NCBI GenBank assembly: GCA_020882975.1
Contig: JAHRFD010000001.1
Span: 290,336 to 354,335, forward strand
From: Microcoleus sp. EPA2
GTDB lineage: Bacteria > Cyanobacteriota > Cyanobacteriia > Cyanobacteriales > Microcoleaceae
DNA length: 64,000 nt
Direction: 5' to 3'
Each line of letters opens with the position of its first letter. Positions within the stretch are counted from its first letter, which is position 1. Made by a program: the position numbers and the translations under genes. The notes beneath the pieces are model-generated. The model searched no databases, was not told the DNA's origin, and saw nothing but the letters and a program-made list of their open reading frames with translations. This document shows, piece by piece, positions 8,048 to 17,507 of this stretch.

Positions 8048-10369
8048 TCAATTATGATTTTTTTGCTCTAAAACCGGTAGTTTTTGTTCGTAGAGGGCAT
8101 CCATAACTCCTGGGCGCTGGCGGTAGTTTTGACCTGAACTTTTTAAGCCGTTAGCAACCATTCCCACAATGGAAGCTCCTGAAATTTTTAATTCTTCCAA
8201 GACTTTGGTAACTTGGGAGCGGTCTGTTTTGGCAATTTTTACCACCAATACCGTACCGTCAGTGTGAGCCGCAATCAAGTGGGCATCTGCCAAGCCGACT
8301 AGAGGGGGCGAGTCATAAATCACTAAGTCAAAAAATGCTTGAAATTGCTCCATCAGATACTGCATTTTTTTGGAGGACAGAAACTTAATCGGATCGGCAG
8401 GAATCTGACCTGCGGTGAGTACGAACAGGTTTTCCTCCGAGGGGGAGCGCTGAATGACTTCGTTAAGACTGAGGTCTGTAGAGATGACTTCGCTGAGTCC
8501 CCGCAGGTTTGGTAGTCCTAACTTAATGTGGAGTTGCGGAGAACGCAAATCTGCATCTATTAATAATACTCTCTGCCCGACCGCGGCGGCTGTGGCCGCT
8601 AGGTGCAGGGCTACTGTCGATTTTCCGTCTCCGTCTAGGGCGGAACTGACTAAGAGCGATCGAATTGGCCTGTCGGCACTTAGCAAGTTAATGTTGGTGT
8701 AGAGCGATCGAAATGCTTCTAAGAATTTATAGTCGGAATCGCTAAAAATACCCGTACCTTCCAGGCTCCGAGTAGGAGGTTTAGCATCGACTGGCTGAGC
8801 ATTTTTTGCTTTCATCGAGGTGAGTTTCCTGGTTCTAACTGGAGAGCGACGCTTGATTCTTTTCGTCAATGGGATTACTCCAATTATGGGAAGCTTTGTT
8901 GCCATTCTCAAGGATTCAGGAGTATGGAACACATTATTAAGTACCTCCACCAGTAATCCAATCGCTATCCCCAACAAACTACTTAAAACCACTGCTAGGA
9001 CTAACTGTTTGCGAGTTTGTTTCACCGTTGCAGTTATATATTTTCCGAATTTGTCTAAGGGAATTTCTGGAGGGTTAATTAGTACCCAAGGTATTTGTTG
9101 CTGAGCTGCATCTATCCGCAAAGCTTCTCGTTTTGCCAAAAAGTCAGACAAACTTTTAGTCACCACTAGCAGTTCTTGCTGTAAATTGTCGTATTCTCTA
9201 GTTGTTAATGAAAATTCTCTATTTTTTTGATTCATTTGTTTTTGCAACTGATTCATTGCCAAATTTCGTGACTCAAGTTCTTTGATTTGGCTGTTTAAAT
9301 TTTTCATTACCACTTCTTGAGCTTGTTGGGTGGCTGTTAATATTAGCTCTTCCCTAGTTTTTTTGAGTGCTAAAATTGGCAAACTGTCCTCTCTGTACTG
9401 AGCTAATTTTAGGGAAATTTCTGAGTCAACTTTTTGAATTTCACCTAATAATCCTGCGTAAGCTTGTCCTTGGGTCATTAATATGCCAACTGGGTTATTC
9501 TGTTCCAGTAACTTTTGATAATTTTGGTAGACAGTTCGCATCCCTTTTAACTGTACTTGGAGTGTGGCTTGCTGTCCCCGAATGCTCTGAACTTGTTCTG
9601 ACAAAGATTTTCCTTCTAGCTGGGGGTCAAACAAGTTGCTCTGCTGGCGCAGTTTTTGAACTTGTAGTTGCAAAACTTCGACTCTTTCTCGGAGCTTGGG
9701 CATCTCCATATCTATAAACTTAATTCCTTGATTAATACCTGTTAGTCGCTGTTGCAAACTGTACTCTAAATAAGCTTTAGAAACTCTATCTAATACAGCA
9801 TAAATTCTTTTGGGATTGGAATCTTTGTATTTAACTTCTAAGATTTTTGTACCTTGCTGTTTGCCATCTTTTTCATAGCTAATTCGGTTGATTGACAATT
9901 TTGACATTAGGTCATTGTAGGTCATATTAGGATACAATGCCTGCATTCTTTGTAGCACGGGTCGCATCATTCTGGGACTGCGTAAAATCCTAATTTGCGT
10001 TTCATAATCTACTAAACTAATCCCTTCTATATTGATTTTAGCTAAGTCAGCAGCTACGGTATTATCTAATTGTTTGGATAGTAAACCTTCAGCGGTAGCT
10101 GGTTCTACCAACAAGGAAAATGAGCCTTCATAGTCGATGGTAATGCTTTTAGAATTTTTGAGTATCACCGCTCCCACCACGGAACTCAAAGCAATGGTGG
10201 CTACTAGCATTACCAGGAGGCGGCGACGTACCACCCCAAATAGCCAAGACAAGTCTAGTTTTTCTTCTTCTATTTCTTCAAACTTATCTCTGTAGTTAGG
10301 AGCAGACAAGGGAGACAATTGACCATTGGATTTTGGTAGGAACGGTTGGTAATTTTTTCTGGTATCCAT
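8048..10369 (-). CDS. Wzc-like polysaccharide co-polymerase / BY-kinase
   Basis: The 773-residue inner-membrane protein controls chain length and export of exopolysaccharide. An N-terminal Wzz domain starts with a membrane helix (about residues 50-72), is followed by a long coiled-coil periplasmic region (about 200-420) and ends in a second helix (about 455-475). The C-terminal cytoplasmic kinase domain (about 540-745) has a Walker A ALDGDGKSTVAL, Walker A' LLIDADLRSP and Walker B DLVIYDSPP. The extreme C-terminus has only scattered tyrosines (NYRQR, DALYEQ) instead of a dense Tyr cluster, so autophosphorylation may be limited. It lies 178 bp downstream of the Wza-like gene and is read in the same direction, so the two are a likely operon. 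Confidence 0.92.
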   Translation of the reverse strand: MDTRKNYQPFLPKSNGQLSPLSAPNYRDKFEEIEEEKLDLSWLFGVVRRRLLVMLVATIALSSVVGAVILKNSKSITIDYEGSFSLLVEPATAEGLLSKQLDNTVAADLAKINIEGISLVDYETQIRILRSPRMMRPVLQRMQALYPNMTYNDLMSKLSINRISYEKDGKQQGTKILEVKYKDSNPKRIYAVLDRVSKAYLEYSLQQRLTGINQGIKFIDMEMPKLRERVEVLQLQVQKLRQQSNLFDPQLEGKSLSEQVQSIRGQQATLQVQLKGMRTVYQNYQKLLEQNNPVGILMTQGQAYAGLLGEIQKVDSEISLKLAQYREDSLPILALKKTREELILTATQQAQEVVMKNLNSQIKELESRNLAMNQLQKQMNQKNREFSLTTREYDNLQQELLVVTKSLSDFLAKREALRIDAAQQQIPWVLINPPEIPLDKFGKYITATVKQTRKQLVLAVVLSSLLGIAIGLLVEVLNNVFHTPESLRMATKLPIIGVIPLTKRIKRRSPVRTRKLTSMKAKNAQPVDAKPPTRSLEGTGIFSDSDYKFLEAFRSLYTNINLLSADRPIRSLLVSSALDGDGKSTVALHLAATAAAVGQRVLLIDADLRSPQLHIKLGLPNLRGLSEVISTDLSLNEVIQRSPSEENLFVLTAGQIPADPIKFLSSKKMQYLMEQFQAFFDLVIYDSPPLVGLADAHLIAAHTDGTVLVVKIAKTDRSQVTKVLEELKISGASIVGMVANGLKSSGQNYRQRPGVMDALYEQKLPVLEQKNHN

Positions 10370-10547
10370 ATTCAGTCTGTGTATTAGAGAGGTTGATATT
10401 TAAGATGCTACCGATATTTTAGAGGTTGATATTCCAGATACTACAGTGCCACAACTCCGGGAAAATGCTATTCCTTAGTTTATTCTAACCGAGCGATCGG
10501 GCCCGATCGCCAAATTAGAACTTCCTGAAATTTTGCCCAAGACCTGC

Positions 10548-12032
10548 TCAGCGGAATATAGAGCGGATAATGTTGAGAAAATTGAACACTCCGGTAGCTG
10601 GACCTAAAGGTCCAAGGACTGTATTCATACGGTCTACGAATTTGATGAGACCGCTGCGCGACACTACTATCGTATCGTTGTTGCGGAGTTGAGGATTTTT
10701 TTCCTCGTTAATTCCTTGAGTTAAATCGACTTGGATCGTGCGTTTAGTGGCAGTACCATCAATATTGAGACGAATTAGGTCAACAGTTTCTCTAGTAGCT
10801 CTGCTGTTTTCGTAGCCAAAAAATCCTCTAGAGAGCAAAGCCTGATTCAAGGTAGCATTGGCTGGGAGCTTGATTGGTTCCAGAGGAGTTCTGACTTCTC
10901 CGACCACAAAAACATTGATGGCGGGGGGAGCAAAGTTAACGTTAGCCAACAGACCAGCTTCGGCGGGGTTGACGATAGTTGCTTTAGGAACGACGATTGT
11001 ATCTCCTTGCTGGAGGATAGTATCTTGAGACCCGTCGCCCGACTCTAGGAATTGCCACAGGTTGACTGGGATAATTTGTTCGCCTTTTCTGGTGATGCGA
11101 CGCACTTGAATTTGGCGGATATCTGCCTCTGGAGTGATGCCACCGGCTAGCTGAATAGCTCTGATGACGGTGGGGAATCCTTCCCGGCTCAGGTCGTTGG
11201 TAGTGTTCCCACCAATGACGACGTAAGCTCCAGGGCGGGTGACTTGACCGACTATAGAGATCGATCTAGGTTTTTCTGGGGGTGGAGAAAAGTTGGCGGT
11301 CGCGAATTGGCGTGCTTCTGCTTGGTTGAAGTTGGTGACGGTGGGAATCACAATGGTGTCTCTGTCTTGCAAAATGATGTCTTGAGAGATGTCTCCTTCC
11401 TGCAAGAATTTCCATAGATTGACGTTGAGCACTTGGTCTGGCCCGTCGGGTTGGGGCCTGCGGACACGGATGTTACGGATGTCGGCGACACCAGTGACGC
11501 CTTCAGCGAGTTTGATGGCTTGAGTGACGGTTGGGTATTGGACTGAGGGTGTTACACCTGGACCTGAAGCGAGGGCGATGGTGAAATTTCCGGGCCTGGT
11601 GACTTCTCCGATGACACCGACGTTGAGGGGGCGGGCGGCCACGAGGCTGACTGTGACTATCGGGTCTTTGAGGACGCGACGGTAGGCGTTACGGATAATA
11701 GTGGTGGCTTCTACTAAGGTCAGGCCACGGATTGATATTAAACCGATTAGGGGTAGGTTGACAGAACCGTCTGAGAGAACTTCGTAGCCGCGGGTGAGTT
11801 CGGGTACTTCCAGTATTTCTACTTGGATGCGATCGCCTCCACCTAGTTTATAGCTTTCTGGGGATCTCCTCAATCCTGTAGGGGGTGTGGTGGCTGCACC
11901 GGGACGTAATCGGACTTGCGCCGTAGCACTCCCTGGGAGTCCTAGGGAAATCATACTCGCGCAGGCGATCGTCCACAAGGTTAAACTCAATACGGACAGG
12001 GTTATTTGTTTAGGAAAATCAGTGTTAACCAC
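10548..12032 (-). CDS. Wza-like polysaccharide export protein (SLBB domains)
   Basis: The 494-residue exported protein has a signal sequence ending near SATAQ (about residue 39). It then has a Poly_export domain (SYKLGGGDRIQVEIL, about 60-140) and three SLBB-like beta-grasp repeats, two of which end in a TIVIPTVT/TIVVPKAT motif (about 145-250, 255-365, 370-470). It forms the outer-membrane/periplasmic channel for polysaccharide, working with the Wzc-like protein. The start codon is GTG at 12032. Duplicated SLBB units are similar at DNA level (LWKFLQEGD / LWQFLESGD). It is divergent from the polymerase gene across 281 bp, which probably holds promoters for both arms of the locus. Confidence 0.92.
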   Translation of the reverse strand: MVNTDFPKQITLSVLSLTLWTIACASMISLGLPGSATAQVRLRPGAATTPPTGLRRSPESYKLGGGDRIQVEILEVPELTRGYEVLSDGSVNLPLIGLISIRGLTLVEATTIIRNAYRRVLKDPIVTVSLVAARPLNVGVIGEVTRPGNFTIALASGPGVTPSVQYPTVTQAIKLAEGVTGVADIRNIRVRRPQPDGPDQVLNVNLWKFLQEGDISQDIILQDRDTIVIPTVTNFNQAEARQFATANFSPPPEKPRSISIVGQVTRPGAYVVIGGNTTNDLSREGFPTVIRAIQLAGGITPEADIRQIQVRRITRKGEQIIPVNLWQFLESGDGSQDTILQQGDTIVVPKATIVNPAEAGLLANVNFAPPAINVFVVGEVRTPLEPIKLPANATLNQALLSRGFFGYENSRATRETVDLIRLNIDGTATKRTIQVDLTQGINEEKNPQLRNNDTIVVSRSGLIKFVDRMNTVLGPLGPATGVFNFLNIIRSIFR

Positions 12033-12313
12033 AGGCTACCTATTTGATTACTAGCATCATTCACCAGTTTAATCGCCGATCGCGGAAATGCCTTGTTTAT
12101 GGCAGACGGGCGGTTGTGCATCTATATTGTCTATGGTGGTGTTAGAGGCTCAGAGAGTCAGAGGCGAGAGGATTTTTGATAGGGTTCAAGAAATCTACAA
12201 TCTATAGCACTTCTCACTCAAGCGACATTCCCTCGCCAGTTAATTAACACTTCTTTAATTCCCAAATCTCAAATTTCCAATTTTAACTTCTTAGAATTCA
12301 AAAAAATATATTT

Positions 12314-13705
12314 ATGGCAAAACTCATTAGGGAACTAATTCTCAGCAATAATCTGTTGCTAATTATATTAGGATTGAGCGTATTTATTCTCACTCTCTTC
12401 ATCTTTCAGATAGCTAGTCAAAAAAAAATTGGTCTTACTTTAGAAAGATGGTTTACTATTCTGTATATATTCGTATCTCCTCACGTCAATTTACCTCCTT
12501 TTAATTACCTGCATTTTGTAAATATTTCTGAACTTGAAAAAGGAATAATGTATCAAATTCCTTTTCTTTTTTATCCGTGGATTGCATTTCTTTTATGTGG
12601 GAGATTAGTTAAATTTTTAAACAAGCAATTTGTGGAAGGTTTGTCATCAGTTATTTTGAGGAATCCTGCTGCTTTTGTGTATTTTTTATTGCCAATTACA
12701 TCGACACTTTGGTCGCTAGTTCCTGATATTACACTAAAAGCAGGAATGGCATTTACAGGTTTTACCATTGTTGCTTTTTATATAGCTTCACGATATGAGT
12801 GGCATGAGCTATCTGGGTTACTGCGAGCGGGCTATACCTCCCTCGCTATAGTTAGTTTTTTGCGACGCCCGAATGTGGGACGCGAATTTGCCGGAATTAC
12901 GGGTCACAAAAACACTTTCGGCAGCCTCATGGTTATATGTACAGCACTGTGGTATCTTCACTATTCCCAAGGTGCTAAAACTCAGAAAGAGCGCTGGATA
13001 GCTCTGGGGTTAATGTTTTTTTCCTTTTATTTGGTGAGAGCTACTAGCTCTGGCGGTTCTTTAGTTAATAGTTTGATGCTCATAGTTGTAGTATCATCAT
13101 TAAGTTTTCTGAGTAAATTAAAATTTCAATGGGCATTTACTTCTATTGTCGGATTTACGGTGCTCGGAATCATTGCCAGTGTTTATATCATAGATAACTT
13201 AGAGTCCATTGTTGTGGGAGGTTTAGGAAAGGATTTAACCTTGACTGGACGCACGGAATTCTGGCCAAAATTAATCGATGCAGCCAATCAGCGTCCTTGG
13301 TTTGGCTATGGATTTGATGGATTTTTTCAACAAGATGAAGTCGGAGAGCAAACCCCAGCTTATTTTATATATACGACCAATGGGTTTCAGCCCAAAACGG
13401 CTCATAATGGTGCGATATCAGTTTTGCTTTCTTTTGGTTATCCGGGAATGATTGTAATTTTAGTTTCTCTGTTAACTAATTTAATTTTTGCGGTCAGAGA
13501 ACTGAGTCGTCGCCCGCTATCTCAATCGGGAATCCCAATTATTTACTTAGTGTTTATTATTTTAAATAATATAACTGAAGGTTCTCTAGGTGAGATTGGG
13601 GATGTCTGGCTGGGCTACGTGATACTGACTGTTAGGCTCAGTATAGATAGTGCCAAATCTTCATCTATGCCCCACCTGAGCGATCGACGTGAATTGGAGT
13701 CTTGA
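12314..13705 (+). CDS. Wzy-like O-antigen/exopolysaccharide polymerase
   Basis: The 463-residue protein has about ten to twelve predicted membrane helices and a large loop with WFGYGFDGFF and a later TAHNGAISVLLSFGYPG segment. The LTGRTEFWP plus AHNG pattern is typical of the Wzy_C/O-antigen ligase superfamily (ExoQ-like). It would join lipid-linked repeat units in the periplasm. It is the first gene of the plus-strand arm of the exopolysaccharide cluster. The gene is markedly AT-rich at its 5' end compared with its neighbours, as is common for wzy genes. Confidence 0.85.
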   Translation: MAKLIRELILSNNLLLIILGLSVFILTLFIFQIASQKKIGLTLERWFTILYIFVSPHVNLPPFNYLHFVNISELEKGIMYQIPFLFYPWIAFLLCGRLVKFLNKQFVEGLSSVILRNPAAFVYFLLPITSTLWSLVPDITLKAGMAFTGFTIVAFYIASRYEWHELSGLLRAGYTSLAIVSFLRRPNVGREFAGITGHKNTFGSLMVICTALWYLHYSQGAKTQKERWIALGLMFFSFYLVRATSSGGSLVNSLMLIVVVSSLSFLSKLKFQWAFTSIVGFTVLGIIASVYIIDNLESIVVGGLGKDLTLTGRTEFWPKLIDAANQRPWFGYGFDGFFQQDEVGEQTPAYFIYTTNGFQPKTAHNGAISVLLSFGYPGMIVILVSLLTNLIFAVRELSRRPLSQSGIPIIYLVFIILNNITEGSLGEIGDVWLGYVILTVRLSIDSAKSSSMPHLSDRRELES

Positions 13706-13983
13706 TTGGGATTCAGACTCAATATATAGATTAAGTTTACAATTTGACCGATTGAGTAGAATTCCGAGCTATGGTATTATTACTGCTCTGGGCTTGGTAA
13801 ATTATACTATTGCCTTTAGGTGAGTATTTTAAAAAAAAGTCTATAAAAACAGCTAAAAGTTTTTCAATAAATGGTTGATGACTGCGAAAGGTTATGATAA
13901 ACTCTCTAAAAGAGGGTGATTTTAAATTGACTATCAAAGTCTCAACAAACAGATTTATCTATTTAAGGACTCAAAACTTTCTA

Positions 13984-15321
13984 ATGTTAGATAAACTCGC
14001 AGTGGCCAGTCAAAAAATCGGGCCTGGTCTTCGTCAGGTACTCGTGAATCTGGCGTGGCTGTTCACTGACCAAATTTTGCAGATGGCTTTGGGTTTGATC
14101 GTAGGGCTTTGGGTGGCACGCTATCTGGGGCCGGTGCAATTTGGATTGCTCAACTACTCGATCGCCTTTGTTTCCGTCTTTAGTTCGGTAGCAACCATGG
14201 GATTGGGTGGTATCGTCATCCGGGATATCGCTCGCAATCCTGAATGCAAAAACGAAACCCTGGGGACAGCCTTCGCGATGCAATTTACTGGTGGCTGCAT
14301 CACTCTGTTGTTAACTGTGGTGATGATTTCCTTATTCAAGCCGGATGAGACTCTGACTCGCTGGTTGGTAGGCTTGATCGCAGCCGGGACGGTATTTCAA
14401 GCTTTTGAGACCATAAATTTTTGGTTTGAGTCCCAAGTCCAGTCAAAATATACAGTGCTGGCCAAGAATTCAGTCTGTTTGTTAGTTGCCGGAGTCAGAA
14501 TTGGATTGGTACTGCTGGGGGCACCACTACTTGCCTTTGCAGGCATTCGCTTGATAGAGGTGGCGATCGTCGGCATGGCCTATTTATATTGTTATAAGCT
14601 TACGGGAAATAAAATTCAGGATTGGCAATTCAGTTGGTCCAGGGGGAAGGAACTACTGCGGGAGAGTTGGCCGATTATGTTGTCAGCCTTTGCAGTTTTC
14701 TTGTACTCGAAAACCGATCAGCTCATGCTGGGTGGGATGAATAAAAATGCTGAACTGGGATATTATGCTGCGGCTGTAAAGATTTCCGAAGTTTGCGATT
14801 TTTTGCCGATGATCGTATCTTCATCTATTTTTCCTAAATTAGCTAATTTAAGAGATAAAAATTATGAAGAATATATGAATAAATTTCAAATTTACTGTGA
14901 TAGTATGATGATACTATGGTTGGGAGTGGCACTCCCAATTTCATTGCTTTCTCCTTGGATAGTCAAGGTGCTTTACGGTGACAAGTATAGTAGTTCAGCA
15001 GCGGTACTGGCTATCTATGTTTGGGCGCAATTTGGGAGTAACTTTGGGGTGGCGCGCAACACCTATTTTACGATAGAGGGTCAGTTGCGGTACAGTCTGT
15101 ACTTGACAGTCATCGGCTCCATTTTTAATGTGGGGTTAAACTGGTTTCTGATTCCTAATTATGGAGCGCTTGGTGCAACGGTAGCTACTCTGATTACTTA
15201 TTTCTATGTGATTATTTTAGTCAATTTCATGATTAAGGAATTGCGGCCTTTTGGTAAATTAATTTGGAAATCGCTTAACTTGTACAAAGCGGTTTTTCGG
15301 ATAATGGGATTAATAAAATGA
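13984..15321 (+). CDS. Wzx-like oligosaccharide flippase
   Basis: This MATE-superfamily polysaccharide transporter has about 12-14 helices and would flip undecaprenyl-linked repeat units to the periplasm. Family features include LITGL-like helix 2 (LGLIVGLWVARYLGPVQFG) and the SKTDQLMLGGM segment. I place the start at the ATG at 13984 (445 residues, MLDKLAVAS), because homologues usually start just before the GLRQVLVNLAWLF stretch; an AAGGA lies 14 nt upstream. An in-frame ATG at 13894 would add 30 residues of odd composition. Its stop overlaps the next start by 4 bp (ATGA), indicating translational coupling. Confidence 0.88.
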   Translation: MLDKLAVASQKIGPGLRQVLVNLAWLFTDQILQMALGLIVGLWVARYLGPVQFGLLNYSIAFVSVFSSVATMGLGGIVIRDIARNPECKNETLGTAFAMQFTGGCITLLLTVVMISLFKPDETLTRWLVGLIAAGTVFQAFETINFWFESQVQSKYTVLAKNSVCLLVAGVRIGLVLLGAPLLAFAGIRLIEVAIVGMAYLYCYKLTGNKIQDWQFSWSRGKELLRESWPIMLSAFAVFLYSKTDQLMLGGMNKNAELGYYAAAVKISEVCDFLPMIVSSSIFPKLANLRDKNYEEYMNKFQIYCDSMMILWLGVALPISLLSPWIVKVLYGDKYSSSAAVLAIYVWAQFGSNFGVARNTYFTIEGQLRYSLYLTVIGSIFNVGLNWFLIPNYGALGATVATLITYFYVIILVNFMIKELRPFGKLIWKSLNLYKAVFRIMGLIK

Positions 15322-16517
15322 TTAAAATCAAACCCGACATTCAGCAGCAATCCAATTGTCCCAGAACAGGTGCTGCTCTCACACCCATCGAGGTCCTATG
15401 GCAGGGGATTCAGATTTGTGTGAAATCTAAGTTAAACGACTCGGAGACTGAAATAATCGATGTATTGAGAGTTGGTCATGGGTCTCACACGTCCATTCAA
15501 GTTGATTTAGCAAAAGGAGAGGTTTTTTCTGGGGATAGTAGAATGGGAGAATGGTTAGGAAAACCCTTACTGCATTCACTCCAAAATCCTAGACCTGAGA
15601 AACTTGAAATCACCAAAGAAATTTTTAAGAAGTGCGATCGGGTAATCATCTTAAACTGTATTGACTATCTTTACGGTCACTCCCTGTTAAAGTTACTCAA
15701 TGCCGCAAGACACTTGGATTCCCAGCCGGAATTTGGGCTAATTACGATCGTCCCTAAGTTTTTAAGGTGGATGGTTCCTGACGGAGTGGCTGAAGTCTGG
15801 ACAGTACCTATATCTTTAAAAAATGGTCTGGAGTATTATCCCAGCTTTGCCGAGTTTGTGCAGGAAGAAACTCAACGTTTTCAGGAGATTTATGTCAGCG
15901 AAGCCTATTCTCATCCGAGTCGGTTTGACATCACCAGGTTTACGAGGGTGCCCAAACACAATTTTGAGGGAGAAGAAATCAAAATTACGTTTATCTGGCG
16001 CGAAGATCGTTTGTTAGTTAATCGTTTTTTGTTCCGAGTTTTGCGAAAGCTTAAGTGTCAAAAAATTGCACTATGGCTCCAAAATTTGATGATTCAGGAA
16101 GTATTTAAAAAAATCAGGTTGCAGATACCAGCGGCTAAATTTGCAGTGGCTGGTCTGGGGACAACAACTAATTTCCCAGAATGGATTAAAGATTATAGGG
16201 TGGATAGTTTTAATGAAAAAATTGAACAGGAAATATGCCACTTGTATGCAGAAAGCCGTTTAGTAATTGGTCTGCACGGCTCTAATATGCTACTGCCTTC
16301 GGCCCATGCTGGCATGACCATTGATTTAATAGATGAGCGCTGGGGCAACTTGGCTCAAGATATTATCTACCAAGAAAGCAACCCTAGAATGGCTTCTGGT
16401 CGCTATAGATTTTTGCCCTATCAGACGAAAAATGATACACTGGCATTCATAGCGACTGTGATGGTTCTGAATTTTGCGGAGTTTAAATCCTATATGACTG
16501 CTGATGTTGTGAATTAA
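15318..16517 (+). CDS. Putative glycosyltransferase-like protein of the EPS cluster
   Basis: I do not recognise the 399-residue protein with confidence. The C-terminal part carries ESRLVIGLHGSNMLLPSAHA, resembling the GxHGAxLxN region of GT61/DUF563-type transferases. The centre has TFIWREDRLL, where a sugar-nucleotide site might be expected. There is no signal peptide or membrane helix. Position inside a run of glycosyltransferases and the 4-bp overlap with the flippase support a role in repeat-unit synthesis. The specificity is unknown. Confidence 0.6.
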   Translation: MIKIKPDIQQQSNCPRTGAALTPIEVLWQGIQICVKSKLNDSETEIIDVLRVGHGSHTSIQVDLAKGEVFSGDSRMGEWLGKPLLHSLQNPRPEKLEITKEIFKKCDRVIILNCIDYLYGHSLLKLLNAARHLDSQPEFGLITIVPKFLRWMVPDGVAEVWTVPISLKNGLEYYPSFAEFVQEETQRFQEIYVSEAYSHPSRFDITRFTRVPKHNFEGEEIKITFIWREDRLLVNRFLFRVLRKLKCQKIALWLQNLMIQEVFKKIRLQIPAAKFAVAGLGTTTNFPEWIKDYRVDSFNEKIEQEICHLYAESRLVIGLHGSNMLLPSAHAGMTIDLIDERWGNLAQDIIYQESNPRMASGRYRFLPYQTKNDTLAFIATVMVLNFAEFKSYMTADVVN

Positions 16518-16537
16518 AATTATAGTAGAGAATTTAA

Positions 16538-17476
16538 ATGTTGGATTGGCAATTGAAGACTCCCGTCGCATTTATTATTTTTAAACGCCCGGAAGAAACC
16601 GAAAGGGTGTTTGCAGAAATTCGCAAAGTCAAGCCACCGAAACTTTTAGTAGTTGCGGACGGACCCCGTGCAGATAGACTGGGGGAAGACCGAGATTGCG
16701 ATCGCGTTCGTGCCATTATTGAGCGAGTAGATTGGGACTGCGAAGTATTGAAAAATTATGCTGACGTCAATCTGGGCTGTCGGCTACGGGTTTCCAGCGG
16801 TATCAATTGGGTGTTTGAGATGGTGGAAGAGGCGATTATTATTGAGGATGACTGTTTACCTCATCCGACATTTTTCCGCTTCGCTGAAGAATTGCTCGAT
16901 CGCTACCGAGACGATCGCCGAATCATGTCAATCTCCGGTCAAAATGTTCAGTTTGGGCGAAAAAGAACAGATTACAGCTACTACTTTTCTCGCTACAATC
17001 ACTGCTGGAGTTGGGCGACTTGGAGACGAGCTTGGCAGCACTACGATTTAGATATGAAGTTGTGGCCGGAAATTCGCGATGGTAATTTTTTGGCGGATGT
17101 ACTGGGAGATCCGCAAGCAGTAAAAGTTTGGACAAAGACTTTTGAGCTTTGTTATGAGCAAAAAATAGATACTTGGGATTTCCAGTGGGCTTTTGCTAGC
17201 TTTATTCAAAATGGTATGAATATTCTGGCTAATGTCAATTTAGCTTCTAACATCGGACACGGTACGGGAGGAACTCACACGGGGGATGTCACCAGTCCAT
17301 ATAATAATATGGCGGCGGAAGCCCTAACATTTCCGTTGAAACACCCACCCTTTGCAATTCGGGACGCCCAAGCAGATAATTTCACTCAAAATACTTTGTA
17401 TGATTACGATCCGCCACTGCTAAAAAAGGTGCAAAGGAAAGTCCATAAAGTGTTGACACAAATCCGATCGCATTAG
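16538..17476 (+). CDS. Glycosyltransferase (GNT-I-like/HlpA-like, GT-A fold)
   Basis: The 312-residue protein starts with PVAFIIFKRPEET and has a metal-binding EDD motif in AIIIEDDCLPHPTFF (about residue 106), then ISGQN and a SWATWRRAW segment. These features match the family often annotated hemolytic protein HlpA-like, which has a GT2/GNT-I-type nucleotide-sugar transferase fold. It is cytoplasmic and probably adds a sugar to the lipid-linked unit. The spacing to the next gene is 31 bp. Confidence 0.78.
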   Translation: MLDWQLKTPVAFIIFKRPEETERVFAEIRKVKPPKLLVVADGPRADRLGEDRDCDRVRAIIERVDWDCEVLKNYADVNLGCRLRVSSGINWVFEMVEEAIIIEDDCLPHPTFFRFAEELLDRYRDDRRIMSISGQNVQFGRKRTDYSYYFSRYNHCWSWATWRRAWQHYDLDMKLWPEIRDGNFLADVLGDPQAVKVWTKTFELCYEQKIDTWDFQWAFASFIQNGMNILANVNLASNIGHGTGGTHTGDVTSPYNNMAAEALTFPLKHPPFAIRDAQADNFTQNTLYDYDPPLLKKVQRKVHKVLTQIRSH

Positions 17477-17507
17477 ACGTTCTAAATCTAGAGGAAAGGC
17501 AAGGTAG